Below are positions 45,092-54,637 of a DNA stretch of 64,000 nt, piece after piece. This DNA is from Lachnospiraceae bacterium AC2031 (GTDB taxonomy: Bacteria > Bacillota > Clostridia > Lachnospirales > Lachnospiraceae), in assembly GCA_000687975.1 (NCBI GenBank), contig JIAB01000001.1, forward strand, positions 372,001-436,000, read 5' to 3'. A model generated the notes under the pieces. It saw only the letters and a list, made by a program, of their open reading frames with translations, ran no database searches and was not told the origin of the DNA. The first letter of the stretch is position 1. Each line of letters starts with the position of its first letter. Position numbers and translations under genes: made by a program.

Positions 45092-45430
45092 TGGAGCAGG
45101 CGGGAATCGAACCCGCGTCCGAAAGCTCTTCCATTACAGTATCTCCCATCACAGTAAGTGTTTTGACATTCCCTCCACCATACGTCCACTCACAGACTTA
45201 CGACTTCAGTAGCTTGTAATTCTTCCCGAGCCTACAAGCTTCGGCAAGGAAGTGCTCCGTCAGTTCGATACCAGACTCTCACGCAACGGACGACGCGAGG
45301 CTGATAGCTGCCATTAGGCAGCGAGTGCTAATTTATTATCAGCGTTTATATTTATAGATGTTTTTACGAGGTCACCCACCTCGGATGGCTGCCATAATTT
45401 CTAAACCCCCGTCGAAACCAGTACTACCCC
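45092..45430 (-). ncRNA. ssrA: Transfer-messenger RNA (tmRNA)
   Basis: The 3' end has the tRNA-like part (GACGCGGGTTCGATTCCCGC then CTGCTCCA), and the 5' end GGGGTAG pairs with CTGCTCC to make the acceptor stem. GGTTTCGACGGGGG near the 5' end is a tmRNA hallmark. The tag frame reads VKTSININADNKLALAA then TAA; a leading Ala comes from the charged tmRNA. The tag ends in ALAA, the usual proteolysis signal. CCA is not encoded. smpB lies two genes upstream. Ends are estimated to within a few bases. Confidence 0.93.
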
Positions 45431-45471
45431 TGGTTTATAAAGATGATCTAGATGATAGCATCTAACGTTAT

Positions 45472-45810
45472 TTACTCTGCATCAGTATCAGAAGCAGCGT
45501 CTGTTACTGTAGCACTGTTGAGCTGATCCATAAGGTCCTGCAGCTTCTGACTAGCTTCGATCTCGCTGTAGTCCTTACTCCATTTCTCATCAAACCATGC
45601 AGAATACTCTGATGAAGCGATGGTTCTATGAAGCTCTGCTTGTTTCTTCTGATAGTTATATATTCCTTTTCCAAGAGGAATACCAATAACAGCTCCGATT
45701 CCAAGGGATACAACAAGAACACCTGCAAGTTTCTTAATCTTATTGATCTTTATGGTTTTTTTACGGTTCTTTTTTTCCTCTTTGTACTTATCTACTTTTT
45801 CCTGACTCAT
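45472..45810 (-). CDS. Small single-pass membrane protein of unknown function
   Basis: The 112-aa protein has a very basic N-terminus (KYKEEKKNRKKTIKINKIKK, residues ~8-27), one membrane helix with glycines (AGVLVVSLGIGAVIGIPLG, ~29-47) and a ~60-residue acidic exterior or interior part with YSAWFDEKWSKDYSEIE. I recognise no family. It sits between smpB and ssrA on the same strand, 132 bp after smpB and ~40 bp before ssrA. Orientation by the positive-inside rule puts the N-terminus in the cytoplasm. Confidence 0.75.
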   Translation of the reverse strand: MSQEKVDKYKEEKKNRKKTIKINKIKKLAGVLVVSLGIGAVIGIPLGKGIYNYQKKQAELHRTIASSEYSAWFDEKWSKDYSEIEASQKLQDLMDQLNSATVTDAASDTDAE

Positions 45811-45941
45811 AACTATTTCCTCTAATATGATTTTGGTAAAATCACTAGGTTTATATTAATGAAATCCACCTAGAGACCACGAATTATAATAACCCATATG
45901 GAGCAAGAAAACAAGAGTATTTTTAAGCATAGACCCCTGTC

Positions 45942-46412
45942 TTAGTTCTTAAGATTTACCTTAAAATCTCTTCTTGCCTCTCTCTCCTGATCCTTCTTAG
46001 CAAGATCATGTCTCTTGTCATAGAGTTTCTTTCCTCTGGCAAGTCCTATCTCAACTTTAACAAGACTCCCATTAAAGTAAACCTTTAAAGGAACGATGGT
46101 AACACCTTTATCCTTTGTACGACCAAGAAGCTTATTAATCTCATACTTGTGCAGAAGCAGTTTTCTCTTACGAAGAGGATCCTTGTTGAAGATATTTCCT
46201 TTCTCATAAGGATTGATATGCATCTTATTTATGTAAACCTGTGCATTATCTATAGTAACATATGCTTCTTTGATACTGCAGTTTCCCTGTCTAAGGGACT
46301 TAACTTCTGTACCAGCAAGTTCAATGCCTGCTTCAAAGGTTTCATCTATAAAATAATCATGATACGCTTTCTTATTATTCGCAATGAGTCTGGTGCCTTT
46401 TTCCTTAGCCAT
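45942..46412 (-). CDS. smpB: SsrA-binding protein SmpB
   Basis: SmpB binds tmRNA and places it in stalled ribosomes. The 156-aa protein shows [54 protein letters not shown] and the basic C-terminal tail [15 protein letters not shown] needed for decoding-site insertion. It starts 8 bp after rnr, so they are one operon. ssrA is ~500 bp downstream. Confidence 0.97.
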   Translation of the reverse strand: MAKEKGTRLIANNKKAYHDYFIDETFEAGIELAGTEVKSLRQGNCSIKEAYVTIDNAQVYINKMHINPYEKGNIFNKDPLRKRKLLLHKYEINKLLGRTKDKGVTIVPLKVYFNGSLVKVEIGLARGKKLYDKRHDLAKKDQEREARRDFKVNLKN

Positions 46413-46420
46413 ATCTCCTC

Positions 46421-48589
46421 CTAAACGAATTCAAAATCTATTACCCGGTCAATCTTATCACACCGAATAAGCTTTACGTGACAAGGATCACCGAGTTTCA
46501 ACACCTTGCCAGTAGTCTTTCCAACCATTTCAAAACGTTCTTCATAGTAGGTGTAATAATCATCTGTTAAATCAGCCACTCTTACAGCCCCCTCAACCGT
46601 GTTAGGAAGCTCAACAAAGATATTCTGATTAGTAAATCCTGAAATAACTCCTTCGAATATTTCGCCAATATGCTCTGACATATATTCAATCTGCTTAAGC
46701 TTCACTACATCACGCTCAGCATCCACAGCACGACGCTCCTTCATGGAATTATCCTCAGAAACCTTTGGAAGCAGCTTTGCATAATGCTTAATCCTGCCAC
46801 CAGTCAGTTCGCCACGGAGATTCTCCTTAATGATCCTGTGAATCTGAAGATCTGGATATCTTCTTATCGGAGAAGTAAAATGGCAATAATACTTGCACGC
46901 AAGTCCGAAGTGACCTACGCACTCCGTTGAATATCTTGCCTGCTGCATAGAGCGCAGGGTCATCTTTGTAAGTAGTGCCTCATATGGTTCACCCTTTATT
47001 GAATCAAGCAGCTTCTGATACTCCTTTGGATGAATGTTATCACGACTCACCTTGAAGTACTTTTTAAAACTCTTCATAGCCTCTCTCAGAACATCCACTT
47101 TTTCTGGGAGCGGAGTTTCGTGAATTCTATATTCAAATGGAATGTCTGCCCAGAAATATTCTTCGGCAACAGTCTCATTTGCCATGAGCATGAAGTCTTC
47201 TATTATCTTGGTTGCACAGTTTCTGTCATAAGGATGTATATCAACTGGTACACCTTCCTCATTTACTATAATTTTAGTCTCAGCCACATCAAAGTCGATA
47301 GAACCACGCTTTTCTCTAGATGTTCTTATAATCTCTGAAAGCTGGAGCATGAGACGGAACATAGGAACAAGATAGTCATAACGTTTCATTAACGCATCAT
47401 ATCCACGAGATGGATCATCTTCTACAAGTTCTGGATGAATCTCCTCACCTGTAAGAATAGTTGCCACATCAGTATAGTTCATACGTTCATTGACATTTAT
47501 CAAGCCTTCTACTATCTCATGATTAACAACCTTACCACTCTCGTCTATATCCATGATACAGGACAAAGTTAAACGATCCACATCATGATTCAGCGAACAA
47601 ATTCCGTTCGACAGTTTATGTGGAAGCATTGGGATAACGCTATCCACAAGATAATTACTGGTACCACGCTTAAGCGCTTCTTTATCCAGAGGTGATCCCT
47701 CACGGACATAATTTGATACATCTGCTATATGAACACCTAAGTGGTAGATTCCATCTTTATAAGATAAAGATATAGCATCATCCAGATCCTTAGCATCCTC
47801 TCCGTCTATGGTAACGGTATCTAGGTCACGAAAATCACGTCTACCCACCTTTTCTTCTTCAGATACTTCATCTGGAATAACATTTAGCTGATTCTCTACA
47901 TCATCCGGAAATTCAACTGGAATTCCGTAAGCTCTTACAACCTGAAGGATATCAGTCTTTGGATCATCCACGTGTCCCAGCACTTCAGTAATATGACCTG
48001 TAGGTGATTTCTTCTCATCACCAAAGTCCTCAAGCTCAACTATAACAACACTGCCTGTAACAGCATTTGACGCACTATGCTTAGGTATATAAATGTCATC
48101 AGCAATCTTCTTATTGTTAGGAATAACAAAGCCATACCCATCACACTGCTGATAAACACCAAGCAGCTCAGACGTATTTCTGGAAAGAATCCTAACTACA
48201 CGAGCTTCTTTTCTAGGGCCTCTGGCACCTTTATTAATACTGATCAGTACTTTGTCACCATGAAAAGCATTTATAGAATCCTTTGCAGACACAAAGAAAT
48301 CCTCGTCATATCCTTCGACTGTTACAAAGCCAAAGCCACGGCGGGTACTGCTGTAGATTCCCGTAAGCATATCCTTTGGTGGAAGCATATAACGATTATT
48401 CTTGGTCTTTATAAGCTTTACATCATCACAAAGCTTATTAAGAAAAGTAAGGAAGGCTTCCTTCTTTTCTTCATCGTCCACCTCAAACATATAACAGAGC
48501 TCCTTAAACTTAAGAGGTCTGTAATCGTTCTTCGACATCAGTTCCTTAAAGGACTCATATATTTCATTTTCTTTTTCTGTATATTCCAT
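46421..48589 (-). CDS. rnr: Ribonuclease R
   Basis: RNase R is a 3'-5' exoribonuclease that degrades structured RNA and helps tmRNA clear faulty mRNA. From the ATG at 48589 it is 722 aa; an ATG at 48604 is also in frame but has no ribosome binding site. Domains: N-terminal helix-turn-helix-like and cold-shock OB folds ([17 protein letters not shown]), the RNB catalytic domain ([45 protein letters not shown]) and a C-terminal S1 domain ([15 protein letters not shown]). It comes after secG, with a hairpin between, and before smpB. Confidence 0.96.
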   Translation of the reverse strand: MEYTEKENEIYESFKELMSKNDYRPLKFKELCYMFEVDDEEKKEAFLTFLNKLCDDVKLIKTKNNRYMLPPKDMLTGIYSSTRRGFGFVTVEGYDEDFFVSAKDSINAFHGDKVLISINKGARGPRKEARVVRILSRNTSELLGVYQQCDGYGFVIPNNKKIADDIYIPKHSASNAVTGSVVIVELEDFGDEKKSPTGHITEVLGHVDDPKTDILQVVRAYGIPVEFPDDVENQLNVIPDEVSEEEKVGRRDFRDLDTVTIDGEDAKDLDDAISLSYKDGIYHLGVHIADVSNYVREGSPLDKEALKRGTSNYLVDSVIPMLPHKLSNGICSLNHDVDRLTLSCIMDIDESGKVVNHEIVEGLINVNERMNYTDVATILTGEEIHPELVEDDPSRGYDALMKRYDYLVPMFRLMLQLSEIIRTSREKRGSIDFDVAETKIIVNEEGVPVDIHPYDRNCATKIIEDFMLMANETVAEEYFWADIPFEYRIHETPLPEKVDVLREAMKSFKKYFKVSRDNIHPKEYQKLLDSIKGEPYEALLTKMTLRSMQQARYSTECVGHFGLACKYYCHFTSPIRRYPDLQIHRIIKENLRGELTGGRIKHYAKLLPKVSEDNSMKERRAVDAERDVVKLKQIEYMSEHIGEIFEGVISGFTNQNIFVELPNTVEGAVRVADLTDDYYTYYEERFEMVGKTTGKVLKLGDPCHVKLIRCDKIDRVIDFEFV

Positions 48590-48606
48590 ATCTATTCTTC
48601 TCATCT

Positions 48607-48641
48607 AAAAAAATAAGGTGCTTACCTTGATAGTAAGCACC
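48607..48641 (-). terminator. Terminator or attenuator between secG and rnr
   Basis: GGTGCTTAC (48617-48625) and GTAAGCACC (48633-48641) form a 9-bp perfect stem followed on the minus strand by TTATTTTTTT. It ends ~18 bp before the rnr start, so rnr-smpB must rely on readthrough or on an unseen promoter. Confidence 0.8.
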
Positions 48642-48668
48642 CTCTTTACGTCATAAACCAGTTGCAGC

Positions 48669-48902
48669 TTATACCCACTTAGAACTAAGTAATGCTGCGA
48701 TAATGATAAATAAAGCTCCAAGAATTGCTGTTGCTCTCTGAATACGAGCCTCTCTTGAATGCTTCTTATTCTTTCCCCAGTAAGTATCAACAGCTCCTGT
48801 AAAAGAACCTGTAAAGCCGTTTTCCTTACCTTCCTGGCTAAGAACTATAATTGCAAGTGCTACTGCAATAACTATTAATGCTATAGTAAGCGCGATTTTC
48901 AT
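48669..48902 (-). CDS. secG: Preprotein translocase subunit SecG
   Basis: SecG is the small subunit of the SecYEG channel. From the ATG at 48902 (GGAGG 9 bp upstream) it is 77 aa; an upstream start at 48962 adds 20 non-membrane residues without a ribosome binding site. Two membrane helices (residues ~2-20 and ~53-72) flank a loop with LSQEGKENGFTGSFTG, typical of the family. secG-rnr-smpB-ssrA is a well known gene order in Firmicutes. Confidence 0.93.
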   Translation of the reverse strand: MKIALTIALIVIAVALAIIVLSQEGKENGFTGSFTGAVDTYWGKNKKHSREARIQRATAILGALFIIIAALLSSKWV

Positions 48903-49007
48903 TAGTTTATCCTCCAAAAAATCATACCTAGTGATAATAACATAGTAGCTTTCATTATGCAAGTAGCTTTTTTATGAATTTTTAATCAACAAAATGTGAT
49001 CAAAAAC

Positions 49008-49403
49008 TTATTTATTTTTAAGGATATCTCTGATTTCTGTAAGAAGTACTTCTTCCTTTGTTGGCTCTGGATCCTTCTCCTCTTCTTCCTCTTCCTTCTT
49101 GCGAAGATTCACAAGCTTATTCATACCCTTGAGCATAAGGAAAAGAATAAGTGCAACGATAAGGAAATTAACAACTGCAGAAACAAAATCGCCCCAAAGA
49201 ATAGCATTTCCCTCTGGTCCAGGAAGAGGAATCTTTCCACCAAACTCTGTTCCGCCAAAGATGCTGATAACAGGTGTAATGAAGTCATCTGTAAATGCAG
49301 TTACGATAGCTGTAAATGCACCACCGATGATAACACCGATTGCCATGTCCATTACATTTCCCTTAAGGGCAAACTCTTTGAACTCTTCTAGAAATTTCTT
49401 CAT
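49008..49403 (-). CDS. mscL: Large-conductance mechanosensitive channel MscL
   Basis: MscL opens under membrane tension to release solutes during osmotic downshock. From the ATG at 49403 (AAGG upstream) it is 131 aa, normal for the family. The N-terminal amphipathic helix (MKKFLEEFKEFALKGNVMDMAIGVIIG) overlaps the first membrane helix and is followed by AFTAIVTAFTDDFITP. The second helix (VNFLIVALILFLML) leads to a charged C-terminal bundle with a run of six Glu. It is divergent from the beta-lactamase-like gene. Confidence 0.95.
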   Translation of the reverse strand: MKKFLEEFKEFALKGNVMDMAIGVIIGGAFTAIVTAFTDDFITPVISIFGGTEFGGKIPLPGPEGNAILWGDFVSAVVNFLIVALILFLMLKGMNKLVNLRKKEEEEEEKDPEPTKEEVLLTEIRDILKNK

Positions 49404-49500
49404 ACTAAAACCTTCCCTTCTATATTGGATTTTGTGAATTTTTGTGCTTTCACACAACACAGTAAGTATAGCAACTCACTTGGTAAAATGCAATAATTGA

Positions 49501-49530
49501 TTGTTACTCTATCCATGTGTGCGGTATAAT
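49501..49530 (+). promoter_or_regulatory. Predicted promoter of the beta-lactamase-like gene
   Basis: -35 TTGTTA (49501-49506), 18-bp spacer, -10 TATAAT (49525-49530); leader ~52 nt to an AGAGGTGA ribosome binding site. Confidence 0.6.
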
Positions 49531-49589
49531 TATTTATAGAATATCTACATGATAAGACATATCAAAACAGCTAGATCAGAGGTGACTAA

Positions 49590-50993
49590 ATGATAAAAAC
49601 ATATTTCAAAAAAGCATGTATTATAGCCATGTGCATCAGTCTTCTTTTATCATCTACTTCTATAGTTCACGCCAAGGAAACAGGATGGGAAGAAAAGGAT
49701 GGACGTTGGTATTACTACTACGCTGACGGGACTACTCCAGTTGGTGAGGTCACAATAGACGGAACCGGATATATATTTACAGCAGAAGGCTACGTTCTCG
49801 ATAAGAATGAAACACTGGATCTAATTGACAGTGCCCAGAGTGGTTACGGAGTTAAGCCAATCGGCGACTATGAACCATCTCCTGAAATTTTCCAAAAGAT
49901 AGAATCTGAACTTAGCTCCATATACGGTACCGGAGCCGACGTTGGTTTTATGCTGATAGATCCTATACTGAAGAAGGGACTAACCAGTAATGCTGATACT
50001 GAGTTCTTCTCCGCCAGTTCAATAAAAGGAATATATGTTGCAGGTCTGGTTTACTCTAACCCTTCAGTCCTTACAACAGACTATAATACAATTAACAGTA
50101 TTATTACTTACTCTGACAATGATGCGTATTCCAGTCTCTTTAACAAATATGGCAATGCATCTCACATTTCCTGGTTCGAAATGAGTCACGTTGATACTTC
50201 CCATGGATCCTGGAGCTATACGAACTACAGTTCCCGAATGCTTGCCAAACTATGGACATCAAACATGTTCTACTTCTACACCGACAGCACCGGTTACCAG
50301 CTCGGTCAGATGTATCAGAACCCAAATGCTTCAGCCATTCATGCTACTCTGGGAGGAACCTATAAAACCCAGACAAAAGCCGGCTGGGTAAACGAGCCGC
50401 CAAGATATATATCAACTACAGATGGAGGCATCGTTTATAAGGGAAATGGAAATCACCCGATTATCATGACAATAAACTCCAACTACCCATGTAATCAAGA
50501 CATTCTTAACGGACTGGTCAGCGCCCTGAACGAAGCCAGCGATGAAATAATGAATCAGGGGCTTTCTCTTAGAGAATCAGAAAAATCAGAAGATACAGAA
50601 AACTCTTTGGACACAGACGAAACTGTTCCAGATCAAAAAGATGAAACAACACCAGCCGCACCAGTATACACATGGAAATGCAATTCCACCGGATGGTGGC
50701 TGGAAGCAGCTGATGGTTCCTACCCACACTCTACGTGGATGAAAATGGATGGCTACTGGTACTACTTTGGTGAGGACGGATACATGGCTTCGAACGAGTG
50801 GATTGATGGATACTATTTGTCAATAAATGGAGCTTGGGACTATGAACCAACAGGTTCATGGGGACTAAATTCAAAAGGCTGGTACTACATGGACACCAGC
50901 GGATGGTATCCAAAGGATGAATGGTCAAAAATCAATGGTACATGGTACTACTTCAACTCATCAGGTTACCTTACCATTACCTGGCCATACTAA
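49590..50993 (+). CDS. Secreted serine beta-lactamase-fold protein with cell-wall-binding repeats
   Basis: The 467-aa protein has a signal peptide (residues 1-28), one short wall-binding repeat (~33-70), a class A beta-lactamase/PBP-like domain (~95-325) and C-terminal wall-binding repeats (~355-467; GWWLEAADGSYPHSTW, GWYPKDEWSKINGTWYYF). Active-site motifs: S143-x-x-K146 in ASSIKG, S175-D176-N177 in TYSDNDAY, and K263-A264-G265, a variant of KTG. The wall-binding repeats match those of the secreted proteins at 2162-5398. It may be a peptidase or esterase acting on the wall rather than a resistance enzyme; anchoring to the wall and the KAG variant favour that, but it is inference. Confidence 0.88.
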   Translation: MIKTYFKKACIIAMCISLLLSSTSIVHAKETGWEEKDGRWYYYYADGTTPVGEVTIDGTGYIFTAEGYVLDKNETLDLIDSAQSGYGVKPIGDYEPSPEIFQKIESELSSIYGTGADVGFMLIDPILKKGLTSNADTEFFSASSIKGIYVAGLVYSNPSVLTTDYNTINSIITYSDNDAYSSLFNKYGNASHISWFEMSHVDTSHGSWSYTNYSSRMLAKLWTSNMFYFYTDSTGYQLGQMYQNPNASAIHATLGGTYKTQTKAGWVNEPPRYISTTDGGIVYKGNGNHPIIMTINSNYPCNQDILNGLVSALNEASDEIMNQGLSLRESEKSEDTENSLDTDETVPDQKDETTPAAPVYTWKCNSTGWWLEAADGSYPHSTWMKMDGYWYYFGEDGYMASNEWIDGYYLSINGAWDYEPTGSWGLNSKGWYYMDTSGWYPKDEWSKINGTWYYFNSSGYLTITWPY

Positions 50994-51029
50994 AACTTTA
51001 TAAAAATTCATATATTATTCCCAACATAA

Positions 51030-51060
51030 AAGGCGTGTCACTTAGTTAGTGACACGCCTT
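51030..51060. terminator. Bidirectional terminator between the beta-lactamase-like gene and tpiA
   Basis: AAGGCGTGTCACT and AGTGACACGCCTT form a perfect 13-bp stem around TAGTT, with AT-rich flanks on both sides. Confidence 0.85.
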
Positions 51061-51065
51061 ATTAT

Positions 51066-51093
51066 CTGCCAGGGAGAACCGTCCCCGCCGGCC
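51066..51093 (-). repeat. GGGGACGG-type repeat, copy D
   Basis: Read on the minus strand it is GGCCGGCGGGGACGGTTCTC then CCTGGCAG. It shares GCGGGGACGGTTCTC and TGGCAGATAA with copy C at 25363-25391. It lies directly after the tpiA stop codon. Confidence 0.7.
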
Positions 51094-51097
51094 TTTT

Positions 51098-51844
51098 TTA
51101 GTAGTTAACGATCTTACCGAAGTCAGCCTTGAGTGAAGCTCCACCAACAAGACCACCATCGATATCAGGCTGTGCAAAGAGCTCAGCTGCGTTACCAGCG
51201 TTAACTGATCCACCGTACTGAATACGTACAGCATCAGCTGTAGCTGCATCATAGATCTCAGCGATGCAATCTCTGATTCCCTTACATACTTCCTGAGCCT
51301 GCTCAGTTGTAGCAGTCTTACCAGTACCGATAGCCCAGATTGGCTCGTAAGCGATAACCATGTTCTTTACATCATCAGCTGCAACGCCCTGAAGGTCTGA
51401 CTTAATCTGAAGTCTGATCCAATCCATTGTTACGCCCATCTCTCTCTGCTCTAAGCTCTCGCCACAGCAAAGGATTGGTGTAAGACCAGCTTCGATAGCC
51501 TTCTTAACCTTCTTATTAAGTGTGCAGTCACACTCCTTGAAGTAATCTCTTCTCTCTGAGTGACCGATGATGACATACTTAACGCCTGCATCTACAAGCA
51601 TCTCTGCTGAAATCTCACCTGTGTAAGCACCCTTATCTTCGAAGTACATATTCTCAGCACCAACTTCTACGTTAGTACCCTTTACAGCCTCAACAACAGG
51701 AACGATGTCGATAGCTGGAACACAGTAAACTACATCTACTGCATCATTTACTACAAGGTCCTTCAGCTCTGCAACAAGTGCTACAGCCTGTGAAGGAGTC
51801 ATATTCATCTTCCAGTTTCCTGCAATAATCTTCTTTCTTGCCAT
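51098..51844 (-). CDS. tpiA: Triosephosphate isomerase
   Basis: TpiA interconverts dihydroxyacetone phosphate and glyceraldehyde-3-phosphate. The 248-aa protein has the substrate Lys in GNWKMNMT, the catalytic His in [12 protein letters not shown] and the catalytic Glu in [15 protein letters not shown], plus the C-terminal phosphate loop [10 protein letters not shown]. It starts 13 bp after pgk, so the two are co-transcribed. Confidence 0.98.
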   Translation of the reverse strand: MARKKIIAGNWKMNMTPSQAVALVAELKDLVVNDAVDVVYCVPAIDIVPVVEAVKGTNVEVGAENMYFEDKGAYTGEISAEMLVDAGVKYVIIGHSERRDYFKECDCTLNKKVKKAIEAGLTPILCCGESLEQREMGVTMDWIRLQIKSDLQGVAADDVKNMVIAYEPIWAIGTGKTATTEQAQEVCKGIRDCIAEIYDAATADAVRIQYGGSVNAGNAAELFAQPDIDGGLVGGASLKADFGKIVNY

Positions 51845-51857
51845 TTTAATTTTCTCC

Positions 51858-53069
51858 TTATTTATCGTTAGCTGCTGCTACACCAGGAAGCTCCTTACCC
51901 TCAAGGAACTCAAGTGAAGCACCACCACCAGTTGAGATGTGGCTCATCTTGTCGCCAAATCCAAGCTGGTTACAAGCTGCTGCTGAATCACCACCACCGA
52001 TGATTGTTGTAGCATCTGTCTCAGCAAGCGCCTGAGCAACTGCGATAGTACCTGCTGCAAGTGTTGGGTTCTCGAATACACCCATAGGTCCGTTCCAAAC
52101 AACTGTCTTAGCTGTCTTAGCAGCATCAGCGAAGAGAGCTCTTGTCTTCTCACCGATATCAAGACCTTCCTTATCAGCTGGGATAGAATCTGAAGCAACT
52201 GTCTGTACATCGATTGGTCCATCGATTGGATCAGGGAAACCATCTGCAACTACTGTATCTACAGGAAGAAGAAGCTTCTTGCCAAGGGAGTCAGCCTTTG
52301 CAAGCATCTCCTTACAATAATCAATCTTGCTATCATCAACAAGTGACTTTCCAACTTCCTTACCCTGTGCCTTGAGGAATGTATAAGCCATACCACCACC
52401 GATGATGAGAGTATCGCACTTCTCAAGAAGGTTTGAGATAACATTTAACTTATCAGCAACCTTAGCACCACCAAGGATTGCAACGAAAGGACGAACTGGG
52501 TTCTCTACTGCATTACCAAGGAAGTCAATCTCCTTCTGCATAAGATAACCAACAACTGCTGTATCAACATACTCTGTAACACCAACATTTGAGCAGTGAG
52601 CTCTGTGAGCTGTACCAAATGCATCGTTAACGAATACGTCTGCAAGTGAAGCAAGATCCTTTGAGAATGCCTCACCATTCTTTGTCTCTTCTGCACGGAA
52701 TCTTGTGTTCTCAAGAAGGATTACATCGCCATCGTTCATAGCATTTACAGCCTCAACAACGTTTGGTCCAACTACTTCTGGATTTGGTACGAACTTAACT
52801 TCCTGTCCAAGAAGCTCTGAAAGACGTACTGCTACAGGAGCAAGTGTCTTTGTCTGCTTATCCTCTTCTGTCTTAACCTTTCCAAGGTGTGAGCAAAGAA
52901 TGATCTTACCACCATCAGCGATAAGCTTCTTGATTGTTGGAAGAGCAGCTACAAGTCTGTTCTCATCTGTGATCTTTCCATCCTTAAGTGGAACGTTGAA
53001 GTCACATCTTACAAGGACACGCTGTCCCTTTACATTAATATCGTCAACTGATTTCTTATTGAGTGACAT
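51858..53069 (-). CDS. pgk: Phosphoglycerate kinase
   Basis: Pgk makes ATP and 3-phosphoglycerate from 1,3-bisphosphoglycerate. The 403-aa protein has [19 protein letters not shown], the substrate-binding region [20 protein letters not shown], and the C-terminal nucleotide loop [15 protein letters not shown] with [20 protein letters not shown] precedes the ATG. A terminator and a perfect palindrome separate it from gap. Confidence 0.98.
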   Translation of the reverse strand: MSLNKKSVDDINVKGQRVLVRCDFNVPLKDGKITDENRLVAALPTIKKLIADGGKIILCSHLGKVKTEEDKQTKTLAPVAVRLSELLGQEVKFVPNPEVVGPNVVEAVNAMNDGDVILLENTRFRAEETKNGEAFSKDLASLADVFVNDAFGTAHRAHCSNVGVTEYVDTAVVGYLMQKEIDFLGNAVENPVRPFVAILGGAKVADKLNVISNLLEKCDTLIIGGGMAYTFLKAQGKEVGKSLVDDSKIDYCKEMLAKADSLGKKLLLPVDTVVADGFPDPIDGPIDVQTVASDSIPADKEGLDIGEKTRALFADAAKTAKTVVWNGPMGVFENPTLAAGTIAVAQALAETDATTIIGGGDSAAACNQLGFGDKMSHISTGGGASLEFLEGKELPGVAAANDK

Positions 53070-53097
53070 TTTATTACCTCCATATATTTTTTTGTAA

Positions 53098-53116
53098 ATG
53101 AGTCAATTTGACTCAT
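53098..53116. promoter_or_regulatory. Perfect 19-bp palindrome upstream of pgk
   Basis: ATGAGTCAA-T-TTGACTCAT, 9+1+9 with no mismatch, lies between the gap terminator and the pgk ribosome binding site. It could be a protein operator or a hairpin in the pgk leader. Confidence 0.6.
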
Positions 53117-53117
53117 A

Positions 53118-53147
53118 AAAAATAGGTTCGGCAGAAATGCCGAACCT
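53118..53147 (-). terminator. Terminator after gap
   Basis: AGGTTCGGCA-TTTC-TGCCGAACCT-type stem of 10 bp (53124-53147), followed by ATTTTTTA on the minus strand. Confidence 0.9.
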
Positions 53148-53191
53148 ATAAATCTTCATGTTCTTTCACAGTGGTAACCTGTAATGCATTC

Positions 53192-53239
53192 GGAAAATTC
53201 GCACTTCGTGCTCTACCGTCTGCTTCGCAGACATTTTCC
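53192..53239. other. Compact three-stem structure in the gap-pgk gap
   Basis: GGAAAAT/ATTTTCC closes two small hairpins, GCAC-TTC-GTGC and GTCTGC-TTC-GCAGAC. On paper it is a three-way junction. It lies just after the gap stop codon and is richer in G+C than its surroundings. Confidence 0.55.
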
Positions 53240-53285
53240 TCATGTCATTTCAGATTATAAGGCACCCTTGTGAATGTAACCTTTA

Positions 53286-54323
53286 TTAAGCAAGCTCAGC
53301 GAAGTACTTAATTGTTCTAACCATCTGTGATGTGTAAGAATTCTCATTGTCATACCATGATACTACCTGTACCTCATAGAGGTCATCAGCAATCTTAGAT
53401 ACCATAGTCTGTGTAGCATCGAAGAGTGAACCGAACTTCATACCGATAACGTCTGAAGAAACGATAGGATCCTCGTTGTAACCGAAGCTCTCGCTTGCAG
53501 CAGCCTTCATTGCAGCATTGATGCCATCAACTGTTACGTCAGCGCCCTTAACTACAGCTGTAAGGATTGTTGTAGAACCTGTTGGAACAGGAACTCTCTG
53601 AGCTGATCCGATAAGCTTTCCGTTAAGCTCTGGGATAACAAGTCCGATAGCCTTTGCAGCACCTGTTGAGTTAGGTACGATGTTAGCTGCACCAGCTCTT
53701 GCTCTTCTAAGGTCACCCTTTCTGTGTGGTCCATCAAGGATCATCTGGTCACCTGTGTAAGCATGAATTGTGCTCATGATACCGCTCTGGATTGGTGCAT
53801 AATCGTTAAGTGCCTTAGCCATAGGTGCAAGACAGTTTGTTGTACATGATGCAGCAGAGATGATCTGATCATCAGCTGTAAGTGTGTCATTGTTAACTGA
53901 GAAAACGATAGTCTTAAGATCGTTTCCAGCAGGAGCTGAAATAACAACCTTCTTAGCACCAGCGTTGATGTGTGCCATTGACTTATCCTTTGAGCAGTAG
54001 AAACCTGTACACTCAAGTACTACGTCTACACCGATTTCTCCCCATGGAAGCTCGTTTGCGTCAGCCTTAGCATAGATCTGAAGTGTCTTGCCATCTACAG
54101 TGATTGTGTTAGCCTCATCATCAGCTGTAACTGTATGAAGATTCTCACCAACCTTACCACAGTATCCACCCTGTGCTGTATCATACTTCAGAAGATGAGC
54201 AAGCATTGAAGGCTTTGTAAGATCGTTGATAGCAACTACCTCATATCCCTCAGCACCAAACATCTGTCTGAATGCAAGACGACCGATACGTCCAAATCCA
54301 TTAATCGCTACTTTTACTGCCAT
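53286..54323 (-). CDS. gap: Glyceraldehyde-3-phosphate dehydrogenase
   Basis: Gap makes 1,3-bisphosphoglycerate with NAD. From the ATG at 54323 (AGGAGG 9 bp upstream) it is 345 aa; the frame is open to 54425, but that stretch covers the leader and promoter. NAD-binding [12 protein letters not shown] is at the N-terminus, the catalytic Cys in [12 protein letters not shown], and [12 protein letters not shown] and [13 protein letters not shown] follow. It heads the gap-pgk-tpiA group. A strong promoter (54393-54421) and a palindrome in the leader are present. Confidence 0.98.
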   Translation of the reverse strand: MAVKVAINGFGRIGRLAFRQMFGAEGYEVVAINDLTKPSMLAHLLKYDTAQGGYCGKVGENLHTVTADDEANTITVDGKTLQIYAKADANELPWGEIGVDVVLECTGFYCSKDKSMAHINAGAKKVVISAPAGNDLKTIVFSVNNDTLTADDQIISAASCTTNCLAPMAKALNDYAPIQSGIMSTIHAYTGDQMILDGPHRKGDLRRARAGAANIVPNSTGAAKAIGLVIPELNGKLIGSAQRVPVPTGSTTILTAVVKGADVTVDGINAAMKAAASESFGYNEDPIVSSDVIGMKFGSLFDATQTMVSKIADDLYEVQVVSWYDNENSYTSQMVRTIKYFAELA

Positions 54324-54358
54324 TTTGTAAATCCTCCTAAGAAAATATATTGATGAAT

Positions 54359-54374
54359 GCCGTTGACAACCGGC
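54359..54374. promoter_or_regulatory. Inverted repeat in gap leader (possible operator)
   Basis: GCC-GTTG-A-CAAC-C-GGC: 7 pairs with one bulged base, at about +12 to +27 of the predicted transcript. Confidence 0.4.
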
Positions 54375-54392
54375 TAAACATTCTGCCCATAT

Positions 54393-54421
54393 ATAATAAC
54401 TTTTTTGTTTTCTTTTTTCAA
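54393..54421 (-). promoter_or_regulatory. Promoter of gap
   Basis: -35 TTGAAA (54421-54416), 17-bp spacer, -10 TATTAT (54398-54393) on the minus strand. Confidence 0.7.
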
Positions 54422-54637
54422 GCACGGATTTGCCATTTTACCTTAAAATATAGTTACTATTTTCTTATTTTTATTGTTTATTATGCCTTTGGTTTTCCGT
54501 AAATAATTTATGTCAACGAAAAACTCAACTTAATAAATACCACTATAGTAGAAAATTGAAACTTATGATAAAATAGACTTTTGTTAGAAGCAACTAACAT
54601 AATGACACATTAGGAAGGTTTGATCAGGTTACAATAT

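Noticed and set aside
54324-54425. 34-residue extension of Gap
   Set aside because: Contains the predicted promoter and leader; the family starts at [15 protein letters not shown], which has a perfect ribosome binding site.
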